From: Gnetum montanum
Taxonomy: Eukaryota > Streptophyta > Gnetopsida > Gnetales > Gnetaceae
Assembly: GCA_015680685.1 (NCBI GenBank)
Contig: MNCI01029978.1
Span: 235,532 to 299,531, forward strand
Reading direction: 5' to 3'
Length of the DNA stretch: 64,000 bases
Shown: positions 45,952-57,179 of the stretch, in pieces
How positions within the stretch are numbered: the first letter of the stretch is position 1
How the letters are laid out: each line of letters opens with the position of its first letter
The notes under the pieces: model-generated
Database searches by the model: none
What the model was told of the DNA's origin: nothing
What the model saw: the letters and a program-made list of their open reading frames with translations, nothing else
Made by a program: the position numbers and the translations under genes

Positions 45952-48560
45952 ATGGATTCTGCATACGCAACCACAACCGTCATGATTACCACTGACTCGG
46001 GTGCCACATCTGTGAATCCCATCGCCGCCACCGAACCAGCTTCTGCTGTTATAGGACCTCAAGGACCATCGCGTCATTCGTTAAGATTGCAACGCAAAGA
46101 TCCCGTATTCACCGTCGTGACCCCTAAGGAATATAATTTTATTTGGGTCAAGATCCAGGCAAAGCTTGCTCTCAGTTAAGCTGAGATCGAAGTGAAATGA
46201 AATTTTGAGCTAGTCCACAGACGAGGTTAAGATTTCACCCCTACCACTTATGAAATTATCCCTCTAACTTAGCACTATCATGAAATCCTGACCCAATTGG
46301 TTATGGCTAAAAGTCAGGCTACGCGATCCATGCTAGAACCTCAGAACAAGGAGGAAGAGGAAGATGAACTCGTAGCCCAGTCTGAACATTCGTATCATAC
46401 TCTTAGTCCCCATACGTACATAAATCCCCTGTTTCCTCTTGTAGGAGAAGCTGCCCACCTTAATCCAGCCATGATCGCTCAAGCCCACATTCCTGTCGTC
46501 CCGCAGGCCACTACGCAATCATCAGTCCTGCAAGTGCAAATACCATCCCAAAACAACATGGGGGCAGTTTCATCACCACGTGTAATTAGCATTCCGTCAG
46601 TGGTACCTGCGTCCACCACACCCTATTACATCCCCCAAGTGCAACCTCATACCATGCCTACAACCTGCCCGGCACAAAATCTGATGCAAACCTTTTCGTT
46701 GCCGCCCCCCGCAAGGCAACCCACTGTTCAGTCGCAGCAATCCGTTCAACAGCCTACGGCTGGTCAGTGGATCCTGCCCATCTCACATAATCAATCTACG
46801 TTATGCGGTGCACAACCCTTAGCCGCACCTACCACCCATGTTCCACAAATAAACCCGCAATATCCTTACAATCTTCCTACGCACCCGGTGATAGCCAATC
46901 CCTCTGCTCAGCCTGGTGGGTGGTGGTTTCCACAGGCGGCTCCGTCCGTGGGGATAGTCCCTATTGCACCACCTATCAGCCAAGCCATCGCCACGTTCCC
47001 ATTGCCTGGTACAACTCTTCATGTCCAACCCCCGGCTCCTCCTGCACAGACTTCTTCATCACCAAGTCTGGACCAAGCCTTTTTACTCATCCAGATCCTT
47101 ACTGAGGAAGTCAAACACCTTAAAGCTGTTGGCTTTGATACCATACAGATCATGGATTTCTATCAGGATGATCCCATCAGTCCAGCAGTTCCTATGGTGT
47201 CGTTGCCCCCGGGGATGTCTCTACCGCATTTTACCAAATATAACGGGGAAGGTGATCCCAACGCCCACCTAGTCACCTTTAGGTCTGAATCCTTGTTGTT
47301 ACAACAGTGGCCATATACTATTATACGTGTCTTTGCAAAGTCTCTAGTAGGTAAGGCTTTGGACTAGTATCGAGCCCTCCCTCGTTCTTCCATCTCAACC
47401 TTGGAAGAACTTTTGACAAAATTTGTGACTCGTTTTAAGTACAATTTAAAACCAGAGGTCACATTAGAACAACTCATGGGGGTGAAACAAGACCCACTCG
47501 AGCCAGTCCAAAAGTTTATACAACAATGTAGCACCACTCTAAACAAAATCTATGAGCCTATCGTGGAAGCCCACTTGTTGGCTATCTTCAAAGGAGCGGT
47601 TAATGACTTCATCAAGTCTAAGCTGTATTACCTTGCCCCTAGCAACTTGAGTCAGGCTTTTGCCCAAACTAGGAGCATCCAGGATGCTGCAGAGGCTAGC
47701 AAAGACCTGGCATATGTAGCCTATAAAAATGCTAACAATAAGGGTAAGGACAAAGGTAAAGCAACAACGACGGTAGCTACGCTGGCTGAAGGCGCTAAAA
47801 ACAAGAACAAGAAGGCACCCGCGGCATCCCCCGAGACTACAGCTAGCGCAACCAACACCAGCTAGGACACACCTGCCCCCGAAAAGCCCCCTAGCCAAAG
47901 CCAAACTTTGAGCGTAAAGATCACTCAAAGTATACAGCCCTGCCTATAAAACATTCGGAACTATTGAAACAATTGTTAGAGACCGGATACATTCAGAATA
48001 AGAAGGTATCCGAAGAAGCTCTCCAGCGTCACAAGCGTCATTGTGAGTTACTGAAGAACCCTTCTTTAGCCTTACCTAATGAACCACTGGTTCCAAGGTC
48101 TTTTAGGCTGGACCATTTCTGTGACAACCACTAGTTGTGTGGTCATGACACAGATTATTGTTGGGTGTTGAAAGACGACATTCAACGCATGATCGATGAT
48201 GGTTCTCTGAAACTAGATGGCAGTAGTCCAACCCGTCCTGAAAACTAGGCGTTGCATGTGTACAAGGACCTGTTAAATGCAAATAATGCACCGTACACAA
48301 TCAACGTGGTAAGTATGGACAGTGAAGGAAAGGTACCGCAAAAATAGCCCTTCGTTTTACGCGTACCTACTACTTCACCCCAGGGGGAAAGCTCTTCATC
48401 GGCAGCTAGGGGTGTCCCGAGGCCACCCTTTGTTATTCGGGCATCCTCGCCAGTTTTAACTCAGCCTCGCGCTAACAATAAAGCCGTGGCCATGTCTGCA
48501 CCTACCCCTAAGGCACCTTTCATCCTTAGGATACCAAAACCATCGGCTGCTCCTTTTACG
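45952..48560 (+). pseudogene. gag of the Tat element, broken
   Basis: ATG at 45952 opens MDSAYATTTVMI. One frame runs, with stops at 46177, 46198 and others, through 46297-47367 and 47401-47865. Its parts are a Pro/Gln/Thr-rich N-terminal region (46440-47060), then the capsid-like block PPGMSLPHFTKYNGEGDPNAHLVTF, ...LEELLTKFVTRFKYN, and TLEQLMGVKQDPLEPVQKFIQQ. A frame change near 47870-47930 leads to YTALPIKHSELLKQLLE and the Cys/His knuckle CDNH*LCGHDTDYCWVLK near 48118-48165. The knuckle C..H...GHDT..C is typical of Tat gag. Further TAG codons follow (48136, 48247, 48346, 48560). It would form the particle. Confidence 0.85.
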
Positions 48561-48677
48561 TAGGGGCAAGCTTCTAGCCATCACCATCAATCACCACCAA
48601 ATAAAAAAAGGGAAGGAGACACATCAGTCAATGCCACCAAAAACCATACTACGCTAGGCTTCCCTAAGCCCAGGCCC

Positions 48678-49733
48678 TTGGCCTCTGTACCTGCACCTAC
48701 GCCTTCTGGGCAAGACAAGGGTATAGAAACACAGTCACCTCCACTCAGTAGGAAGAAACACAACTCTTCGACTGACGCTATTCCGCCTCAGGAGATTCGT
48801 CTCTTAGGACGAATGGAAGAAGATAGAGGGGATAAACAACCCAGCCGAGAGTGGGACCTCCTCGACGCATTTACGCAGGTCAAGCAGGCTCTGAAACAGA
48901 AGAACACAACGTTGAGCCTTTATGATCTACTTATGACGTCCCAAAAGCACCGTGAAGCTATGGTTCGTATGCTGACATCCATACCAGTGAATGAAAGCTT
49001 ACCAGCAGAAGAGGAAGTGATACATGCTGTCATGCTTCCTCCCGCCGCTGAGCAGCCTAAACCAACCCCTCTGACCTTTCATGATAAATCCATCAAAGAT
49101 GATCGAGAAAAAGGTCAAGTAACAACAGAACCCATGTTTATCACCATCCGGGTCAGTCAATATCAGATCCGGAGGGTGCACATTGACGATGGCGCAGCTA
49201 CGAATGTCATCCCTTATCCTATAGTGGATAAACTAGGCCTGGTCAACCAAATCAGTCCTACAATGATATCATGCCTAAAGTTGTTCAATGAGGTGCAGGT
49301 GCAAGTCAAGGGGACGGTGTGTATTGAATTTGTGGCAGGGGATCAATTCCCAACAGACGCCACATTTCTCGTCATCGAGGAGATGCCCGGCTTCAACCTG
49401 ATCCTGGGGAGGTCCTGGCTAGCCCAACTTAGGGCAGTTTCATCACTAATACATCAAGAGATTCACCTCCCTTACGCAAGGGGAGAAGTTGTAATACATG
49501 GTGATGAAATAACTCCTAGGACTGTCAACAACATAGAGGAGGAACGGGGTTCGGAGATCGAGATGCCTAAAGGTTAAACACATGTCCAAACTCCCGAACA
49601 AACTAAAATGAATGATGACAGCCTAGCCTGGGCCGACCAACCATTTCAAGAAGATGATATGGAGGAGTCAGATCACAAATCTCCCTGCCCTTACGCATCA
49701 TTGAATGTAAAAGCCATCAAGAAACAATTACGA
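48678..49733 (+). pseudogene. Protease region of the Tat element, up to the proposed intron
   Basis: The frame is open from 48678 to 49577 (299 codons), then after one TAA continues to 49733. The retropepsin-like core spans residues 155-265: TIRVSQYQIRRVHIDDGAATNVI with D170-D171-G172 where D-T/S-G is usual (Tat proteases often deviate here), then LGLVNQ, VKGTVCIEF and the C-terminal FLVIEEMPGFNLILGRSWL. A close, older copy of the end is on the minus strand at 62570-62965. In the last codons, CGA|GTTAGC at 49731-49739 (or AAT|GTAAAA at 49707) is an in-phase donor-like site. Confidence 0.82.
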
Positions 49734-49973
49734 GTTAGCGATTGATTTAAGTGGCATTTATGCGCATCATTATACTTCCATTAGTTTTCCGCTTTATCAA
49801 TTTCATTGTCAATTTTCTTTAAGATATACATACACATTTACGCTCTCTATCCACTATGCCATCTACATTTTATTTTCTGTTACGCCATTTACGCTCTTTG
49901 ATTGTTATTAGTCACATTAGTACAATTACGCAGATATGTACATTTCTATCAATTACACTTCCACACTTACGTA

Positions 49974-50142
49974 GATGGCCCGCAATGGCCTAAAACTAGA
50001 GATGGCCTGCAATGGCCTAAAACTAGAGATGGCCCACAATGGCCTTAAACTAGCAAAGGCCCGCGACGGCCTAAAACTAGCTGGTGCGCCTATACCTTAC
50101 GCAAACACTACATGACAGCCCACAATGGCCTTAAACTAGCAA
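49974..50142 (+). repeat. 27 bp tandem repeat GATGGCC(C/T)GCAATGGCCTAAAACTAGA
   Basis: Units begin at 49974, 50001, 50028 and 50055, with a separate one near 50114. The AACGGCCTAAAACTAGC-like core resembles the units at 58195-58690. The block lies just past the 3' end of the antisense gene. Confidence 0.85.
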
Positions 50143-50335
50143 TTCCATTCCATAGTAACACAACCTAGTCAAAGTTTTTAACAACCCTGCTTACACTTTA
50201 CATAAATCAAGACCTAAGACTAATAAAAACATAAAAAAAAAATTTAAAATCATACACAATATCTCATGATTAATCTCGCCAACATTCATATGGCCATTGT
50301 TCAATTTCACAAATAAAATCATGCGTAAATCACAA

Positions 50336-53300
50336 TTATGCATCCCCCTTGGTACCGTTGTCACCCATATCTCTTAGGTCTGCCTCTAAGCCTAAGAAAT
50401 CATCCTCAAGTGGGCCATCCCTTCTAGAAGGTATTCCTTTATGAGGAATATCATCTTCATGAGGTCCTTGCTCTATCACTGGCTCCTCAAGAGGATGGTC
50501 TGCGTCGTTATGCTCTTCTTCCTGTACTTGCTCACCATCCTATTCACCTTCTTCATCCACTCCTTGTACCTATATACAGTAAATACATAAGGAAAAGCCG
50601 TAATAGGATAAATCAGAAAATTTAAAGTCAATAACACCCAAACTTACTCGCGATGGTCCTACTTCTGCAACAAAGGGGAGCTGATCTAAACTGACCCATA
50701 GACACTACATAATTTCATCTTCAGTTAATTCAAACCATACACCATTCCCTAGATCAGTTCCAGCCTTCACCTTCCCTTTCTCCACACTAGTCCATCGGGG
50801 TGGTTCAGGGAAGAAGGTAGGGACTGTAGTCTCGTCCCCAGGAAAAGAAATCTCTCTTTCTGGGAATGTGCTCACTGTCACCTGCTCCTGGAACTTCTCG
50901 AAGGCTTTGGATGCACCAATGACATCGAGGAATACCCGCAAGGATTGAGCTTCGAAGGTAGAGTCTCTATAATGCTGACAATAAGTGATACTCTCTCGCT
51001 TATATAGATGCTTGTGATCTTTTTCCTTCTACCCCCACTCTTGCACACTTGTACAAAAATCCTTCCAGTCTTGGCTTTTCTGGGCCAACAGCTCTATTTG
51101 CATCCTTTGCTCCACCAATTCCCGACTGGTTTGCACATTGTTCCTGATTGCGGTCCAATAGCGAGCGTAGTCAATAACAACCGTACGCCAGTCTCCATCA
51201 CCCGTTTCCCGCGCCTGTAAGAATTTACACTGCGATCTTAGGTCTTCGACCTCTTTAGTCAAAGACACCCTTTCCTTCTCTGACCTCTGCAGTCTCTTCC
51301 AGAGGTCTTCATTGACACTCCGACTCTCCCACAAGGAACGCATCGAGCGTAACGCACATTTACATATTTCCTCATAAATGTTGCATGGCATGACCGCCCC
51401 ATCTGATGAAAGCTCCATTGTGTCTAAGTCAATGGGCTCCGTAGGGTCCCATCGAAGGTGAGCTCCTGATAACAAACATTGTCAAGCGTAAATAAAATAT
51501 TACAACTGTATAGTAAAATAAGCGTAGAATAGCAGTAACATACCAGCCTCAGGATTGACGTGCTTGAGGTGCTCGATCATATCACTGACAACGCCTTCCA
51601 TGAAGGCAAACTTGTCAAGAAATTCTCCCCACGTTCTGCTTACAACAGTGGACGTGGATGCATCTTGTTCATCTGTAGTGTAATTAAGTTAAAATTTCTA
51701 GTCATTAACAAGAATTCCTACAAAAGTCTTAATGCACTGACCTCTGCCTGATGTGGTGGGGGTGTGTCAATATTTTCCACCTCCTCTGTCTCCTCACGCA
51801 CAAGGGTCTATGTGTCACTTATTCTAATAGCCTGGGCCTCCTCTTCCAAAACTGGGGCCCCTTCTCCACGCCGTAATACCACTACCCCTATTTCAGGGGT
51901 CAACCACTCCGTAGGTCTCACTATTCATGTCACATAACACATCTAAACGATTCAGAATACTTTGAATAAAGTTGCATCATACAATAATTGCAATAACTTT
52001 CATTATGTCTTTACGCTTACCAGGCGAAGGTTTACTCCGCTGAACTCTGACTTGCATAGTCCTGTCTATGCCACCCGCTGGTTCCGTAGGCGCCTCGATT
52101 AAGCGAGGTTATTTTCGCTGAACCGAGGCATCTACTATCTCTACTGCTAAGCACTTTCCCCATGACGCGTCACCGATGTAAGTGGGAATCACCCCACCTA
52201 CACTATCAGGGCCGCGCACTCGAGGCACCGCCAAATCCTTTGTCGTTATAGACTAAGACTTCCCAATTCCCTCTGGAGGATCCTATCCTCGGGTAGTGCC
52301 AAAAATGTGGGAAATCCAAGGTTTGGATAGCTGGTCTCGGTCTTGCTGCACCTAGACCCCATTCCTCTGGACAACCAAAAATTCGGCAAAACGTCGGAGG
52401 CAAGCTATGAAGAAGGCGAAGTGCACGCTGAAACGGGACTCAAGCTTCTGGTGGAGCCTAATCATTTCAGTGCGTAACCCCTCAGCAAAATAGCTTACCC
52501 AGTCGAACTGGGTTCCTTCCTCCATAACCTCCCGCATGATACAGGCCTGTTCTATGGTAAAGAACCTCCCTTGCGAGAGTGTTTTGGGGAAAGCCCGGGC
52601 CTGGAAGAGGGGATAGATAGTCTTGGCGATTTCTAATTCAATCCTTTCACAAGGGATCCCCTTGGTCTCCTTCTTGGTCCCCAACCACTCCTCTAGCTCT
52701 TCCTGACATTTGAGGCTCCTCCTCGCTCTTTCCTCTATGGGAAGACCATCAGAGGGGACGCCGAAGAGGTTAGCAAACAGCTAAGCATCAATATCGAAAT
52801 TCACACGCACGTGATGCACGCGCGTGCAAAAACACTCAGCCCTCTCGCTGAAGGAGTTGACCAGGGTTAACATTTCGCTAGCCGGGACATCAGGAGTTAC
52901 GGCCAAAAATAAATGCATTAGCCTCGCTTCCTGCAGCTTGGTGACCAACAGAATTAGGGTCACTGCGTGGCCGAGCCAGCATTGTGCTTCCTTAATGTCA
53001 CCATAGCAGAAAAGGAGGGTATTCCCCTCGCAATCGGAAATTGTAAGGGTAATCTCCTGGGATTCCCTGACTGAACAATGCAAGACACATGTCTAAGTAG
53101 TAAAAACACTATTACGCTACATTTCAAAAATAGACCAAAAATAATATAGTATCTTGTAAATAACAGTAGCAACAAAACCTTACTAGGGCCAAATGGCAAA
53201 GGAAATGGAGGAAGTTTCCTCTGCACGTCCACGACGGTAAGGGATGGGTCCAAAGTCCATTCTTCATGTAACCACCCAAGGTTTTGACAATTCTAGAAAG

Positions 53301-54408
53301 AATCAACATAACGGGTGGGATACTCATGGATGTCAAAGGACATCTACCCCATTACACCGACGCATATGTTGCTGGTGGAGGTAAACTCCTTTATCACTGT
53401 TTCGGTCCAGGTCAATGTATCACCATTGCCCACTAATCCTTTTTCATTAATAAAAAACCTGTATCATATGATGCATTATTATCTTACGCTTCGTAGATCC
53501 AAGAATTAGAAACATATTGACAATACTGCCAGTAAAACAACTTACCCGCCTGAGTAATGCACTGTGCCTGGTGGGTTCTGAAAGTAAGTCGAGACATGGC
53601 AGGCCACGAACAAGGTATTGTATGCATGATAACAGCTAAACCTGGCCATTTCCCAGATCCAACTTAAGCGCCTCAACCCTCTGGCGCTAAGTTCGTGGTC
53701 TTCGGGACGACCAGTATCGAAGGCTCCATCTGTCAAGAAAGCCAGGATTCCCTACGTAGAACCCACTAACAGGTGCTCCAAAATAGTGCTAGCCACATCC
53801 CCTGATAGATGCGACCACACAATAACACTGTAGTTACACAGAAAAAACTATAGAAGCTCCAACGCACCCTTTCGGAACCATATAGCCCTCCCCTGCAACC
53901 GAGTCTGAGGGGGTGGAACGTTGGGCACGATCGGGTTTATACAACATAAAACCCCAACTATGTCCAGGACGATTAAGACGGGTTTCAACATAATACTATA
54001 CAAACAAACATAAACACATTATCGTCTAGATTTCGATTCCATTCTTAAACTATAGAAAATTTACAAATTATGCTCTAGCTATAGAACCGAAATCGCCTAA
54101 ACCCTTGTAATAGTACAAGGTTTGTCCCTGACAGCGGCGATAGACGCAATACTATTGTATAAACCCTCGTTTTAATGCAGGGTTCATAGCCTAAAACTCT
54201 AATTTACGTAGAATGACGCAAAAAGAATAAACATCGCAAAGAAGAAGCATATCACAGAAAGCAACACAAACAAGCCAGGGATGGCCTACCGATTCAAAGG
54301 AGTGACATCCCTCACTTCAACCAAATCCTGCGAAGCACACTGCAGGCTCCCTTGTACCTCGTCTATCTTTGCCAATTTCGCGTTCTTCCCTCTTACTTTT
54401 GGTGTCAT
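50336..54408 (-). pseudogene. Antisense eight-exon gene in the Tat element: FCP1/NIF-like domain plus retroelement accessory domain
   Basis: Exons (minus): 54408-54290, 53995-53546, 53458-53184, 53070-52021, 51920-51742, 51672-51544, 51465-50648 and 50569-50336 (TAA). All introns are GT...AG, 69-294 bp (donors GTAAGT twice, GTAAGG, GTAAGC, GTATGT, GTAGGC, GTCAGT). Six of seven junctions agree in phase; exon 5/6 is off by one. About 1,080 codons. Residues 43-190 look like the FCP1/TIM50-type HAD domain of plants: KPVLIVLDIVGVLC (44-57), RAIWFRKGALELL, SVIVWSH (96-102), ILAFLTDGAFDTG, YNTLFVACHVSTYFQNPPGTVHY (165-187). The second Asp of DxD (V53) and the usual DD after NTL (A171-C172) are missing, so catalysis is unlikely. 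Exon 4 has VNFDIDA and RFFTIEQACIMREVMEEGTQFDW, like the Athila extra ORF. Exon 7 is coiled-coil-like, exon 8 acidic. There are thirteen in-frame stops, twelve TAG and one TAA. Confidence 0.72.
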
Positions 54409-54822
54409 TGTTGCAGTATTCACACCTTCACGCCTTCGCAAATAACACGCTGTAATCTTTTGCTCTTTCTTCTTCTCTCTGCGATAGCTGAGAATTCAAG
54501 TTTGCGATAGCCAATAGCCCATTTTCAAAAAGAACCACCTACTTATATGCGAAATTAACCGACTTGATGCCCGATTAAAATGGGACTTTCCTAAATGCTG
54601 GTATCAGCATAAGATGGAACCCGAAAATCAAGGCATTAATGCAGCGGATATCGCATGCGCCACTGTCTGAAATGACGTTAAACTACCACACCTTATCACC
54701 TCGTAATTGGGTAGCATTAATTACAGGCAGTTCACAATATTAAAAATTCAGTTAGCTTTTCACGCTTGACAACACCGCATCATGCTTTCTCCTAATCATT
54801 TACGCATTTGGCGATTTTGTAG

Positions 54823-55251
54823 GATGGTTGGCAAATGGACGTAACTTTTTCAGCACCCTTGACTTTAACAGGTCCATTCGGAAGAGTAGTTAGGCAATTC
54901 GATTTTACACTAGTAGAAACTAACCCTTTCCTCAATGACATAACCATAGCCACGTTGGAAACGTCTCCAGAATGGCCAGAATCAACGCACACGCTAGACC
55001 TGGAGGCTAGAGACATAACCGAAGACCCCCTTAGCGAGGTTTCTGTCGTTACGCATAAAGGTGAGCCCAAAACTCTTAAGGTTAGTTCTCTACTAGACCA
55101 AAAAATGCATGACTCTATAAAACAGGTCCTCCAGGACAATGTCACGGTATTTGCATGGTCATACGAAGACATGCCAAGACTAGATCCAAGGTTAATTCAA
55201 CATAACATAATCTTAGACCCGCATATCAAAGCAATTAAGCAAAAAACATGA
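54823..55251 (+). pseudogene. Start of the RT part of Tat pol (linker before RT)
   Basis: From the proposed acceptor the frame reads DGWQMDVTFSAPLTL and on to 55251, with blocks such as TVFAWSYEDMPRLDPRLIQHNI. This is the conserved segment (F.W...DMPG...) preceding RT in Tat and Athila elements. TGA at 55249 interrupts it, and the same frame resumes at once. Confidence 0.8.
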
Positions 55252-56474
55252 AAAATCAAACCAGAAATCGTGCTAGCAGTGTGTGATGAGATCACCAAAT
55301 TGTATCAGGCTGGTTTCATCCGCACAGTCGATTACTCGGATTGGGTATCTAACATTGTAGTTGTCCCAAAGAAGACCGAAAGTATACGCATCTGTATAGA
55401 CTTCCGAGATTTAAACAAAGCCACAATCAAGGACAACTTTCCACTACCGAGTATCGACCAACTAGTCGATACAACAGCTGGGCATGCACTTCTATCCTTC
55501 ATGGATGGCTTTTTAGGCTATAATCAGATTCACATCAACCCAGAACATCAATTGACCACAACATTCATGACGCCCTGGGGGACCTTTTTCTATACCATGA
55601 TGCCTTTTGGTTTGAAAAACACCGAAGCGATGTATCAATGGGCTATGACATACATTTTTAGTGATTACCTCCTAGGAAGACTGAATGATTATGTTGATGA
55701 TATAGCTGTAAGTCTATGAAATCAGAAGATCATTCAGAGGACCTGGAGTTAGTCCTTAAAAGATGCTCCAAATACGACCTTCGGCTCAACCCAAAGAAGT
55801 GCGTATTTGGAGTCAAAACCGGACGCATGCTGGGGTTTGTGGCGTTAGAAACTGGCATACGAGTAGACCCTAATAAGGTCAAAGCCATTGTTGAGTTAAC
55901 GCCTCCCACAGATCTCAAGCAATTACGCGGGTTACAAGGACGATTACAGTTTATCAGGTGGTTCATCTCAAGATTAACAGATAAACTACACCCTATGCAG
56001 CATCTCCTTAAGAAAGGTGTTAATTTCAAGTGGACAGATGATTGCCAGCATGCGTTTGATAGCCTAAAACAAGAACTTCAACGCTTGCCAACGGTATTCC
56101 CACCACAAAGGGATCAACCGTTCTACATTTACCATATGACCTCGGACATAGCCTTAGCCGCATTACTCTGTCAAAAGAGAAGCGATGGGTCAGAAGTACC
56201 CATCTACTACTTGAGTCATGCCCTATGTACGTACAAAACAAGGTACAATGAAGTAGAGCGTAATTGCCTAGAGTTAGTGTTTATGCTAAAGAAATGTAGG
56301 CACTATCTCTTCCGTAGTCAGGTCAACATTATCTGTAAAAGTAACATCCTTAGGGCCATTACACATAATCTATACAAAAGTAGTAAAATAGCTCGTTGGA
56401 AAGCTATCACGGTAGAATTCGATCTGCATTACATTGGTCAATCTTCTACGAAAGGCCAAGCGATAGCTGACTAA
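55252..56474 (+). pseudogene. Reverse transcriptase and first RNase H of the Tat element
   Basis: RT blocks: YQAGFIRTVDYSDWVSNIVVVPKK, RICIDFRDLNKATIKDNFPLP, LLSFMDGFLGYNQIHI, MPFGLKNTEAMYQWAM, NDYVDDIAV (YVDD near 55691). A frame change near 55710 leads into 55716-56474: LRLNPKKCVFGVKTGRMLGF, KAIVELTPPTDLKQLRGLQGRLQFI, then RNase H with YHMTSDIALAALLCQ (first Asp region degenerate) and ARWKAITVEFDLHYI. DFRDLNKAT is the Tat signature. TAA at 56472 ends the open part. The first RNase H looks like the connector-type relic known in lineages with two RNase H domains. Confidence 0.9.
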
Positions 56475-57140
56475 TTAATAACATCACCTATTGACAGTCA
56501 GGCAACCATAGAGCTTGAATTTCTAGATGAACATGTACATAGTTTAAGCCCTGTTTTAACAGGCCCCAAAGCAACATTGTATTTTGATGGAGCTTCAACC
56601 ATTCGAGACAGCAGTGCCACCACAGTCATTACGCTATCACCTGAGAATGTGCATCTTCATGCTTACCGCTTGACCTTCCCTTGTATGAACAATGTGGTAG
56701 AGTACAAGGGACTCCTCAGGGGATTATTAACTGCCAGAGAACTTGATGTTCGACACCTGGCAATTAGGGGTGATTTGATGCTTGTTATAAATCAAATCAC
56801 AGGAGTCTACGCCTGCAAGGCTACACATTTATAGCCCTACTGCGATATGGCTAAAAATCTTCTAAAGCAGTTCACAACCATCGATGTCTAACACGTGCCC
56901 CGAAACGATAACACACTGGTAGATGCACTGGCTACATTAGTCTTAAACGTGGCGTCGCACCTATTCGACACCTGTCCCACATTAATAACAGATTGTACTA
57001 GTCCTATCATTCAGGTGGCGTAAATATCTTCACTGCTCGAGGATAGAACACTAGAGTGGTACAACCACATTAAAACTTACCTTTTGCATGGCGAACCACC
57101 ACACGAGTTAACACGCACATAGAAAGACGCTATTCGCAAG
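56475..57140 (+). pseudogene. Second (archaeal-type) RNase H of the Tat element
   Basis: Same frame as 55716: TLYFDGASTIRDSSATTVI, NNVVEYKGLLRGLLTARELDVRHLAIRGDLMLVINQI, then after TAG (56832) PYCDMAKNLLKQF, HVPRNDNTLVDALATL. D of YFDGAS, E of VEYKGL, D of RGDLMLV and D of DNTLVDALA give the four-acid RNase H site. A second RNase H before integrase is diagnostic of Tat. Confidence 0.88.
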
Positions 57141-57179
57141 TGAGCTAGGCAGTACTTCATCATAAGAGAAAGTACCCTC

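Larger units (their letters stand above)
49734..54822 (+). other. Intron-like segment splitting protease and RT of the Tat pol
   Basis: The protease frame ends in phase 0 before GTTAGC and the RT frame begins in phase 0 after GCGATTTTGTAG (54811-54822). Length 5,089 is 1 modulo 3, exactly the shift between the two frames, so removing it would restore one pol. Ogre elements of the same lineage are known to carry an intron at this place. The segment holds a 27 bp tandem repeat and the complete antisense gene. That it is really spliced is inference. Confidence 0.6.

Noticed and set aside
46819-47028. Minus-strand and plus-strand alternative frames across the Pro/Gln-rich part of gag
   Set aside because: They are shadows of the gag frame 46297-47367.
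51672-51742. Alternative splice sites to repair the exon 5/6 phase of the antisense gene
   Set aside because: No GT or AG one base away fits. A one-base deletion in this copy is the simpler explanation, so the mismatch is reported as it stands.
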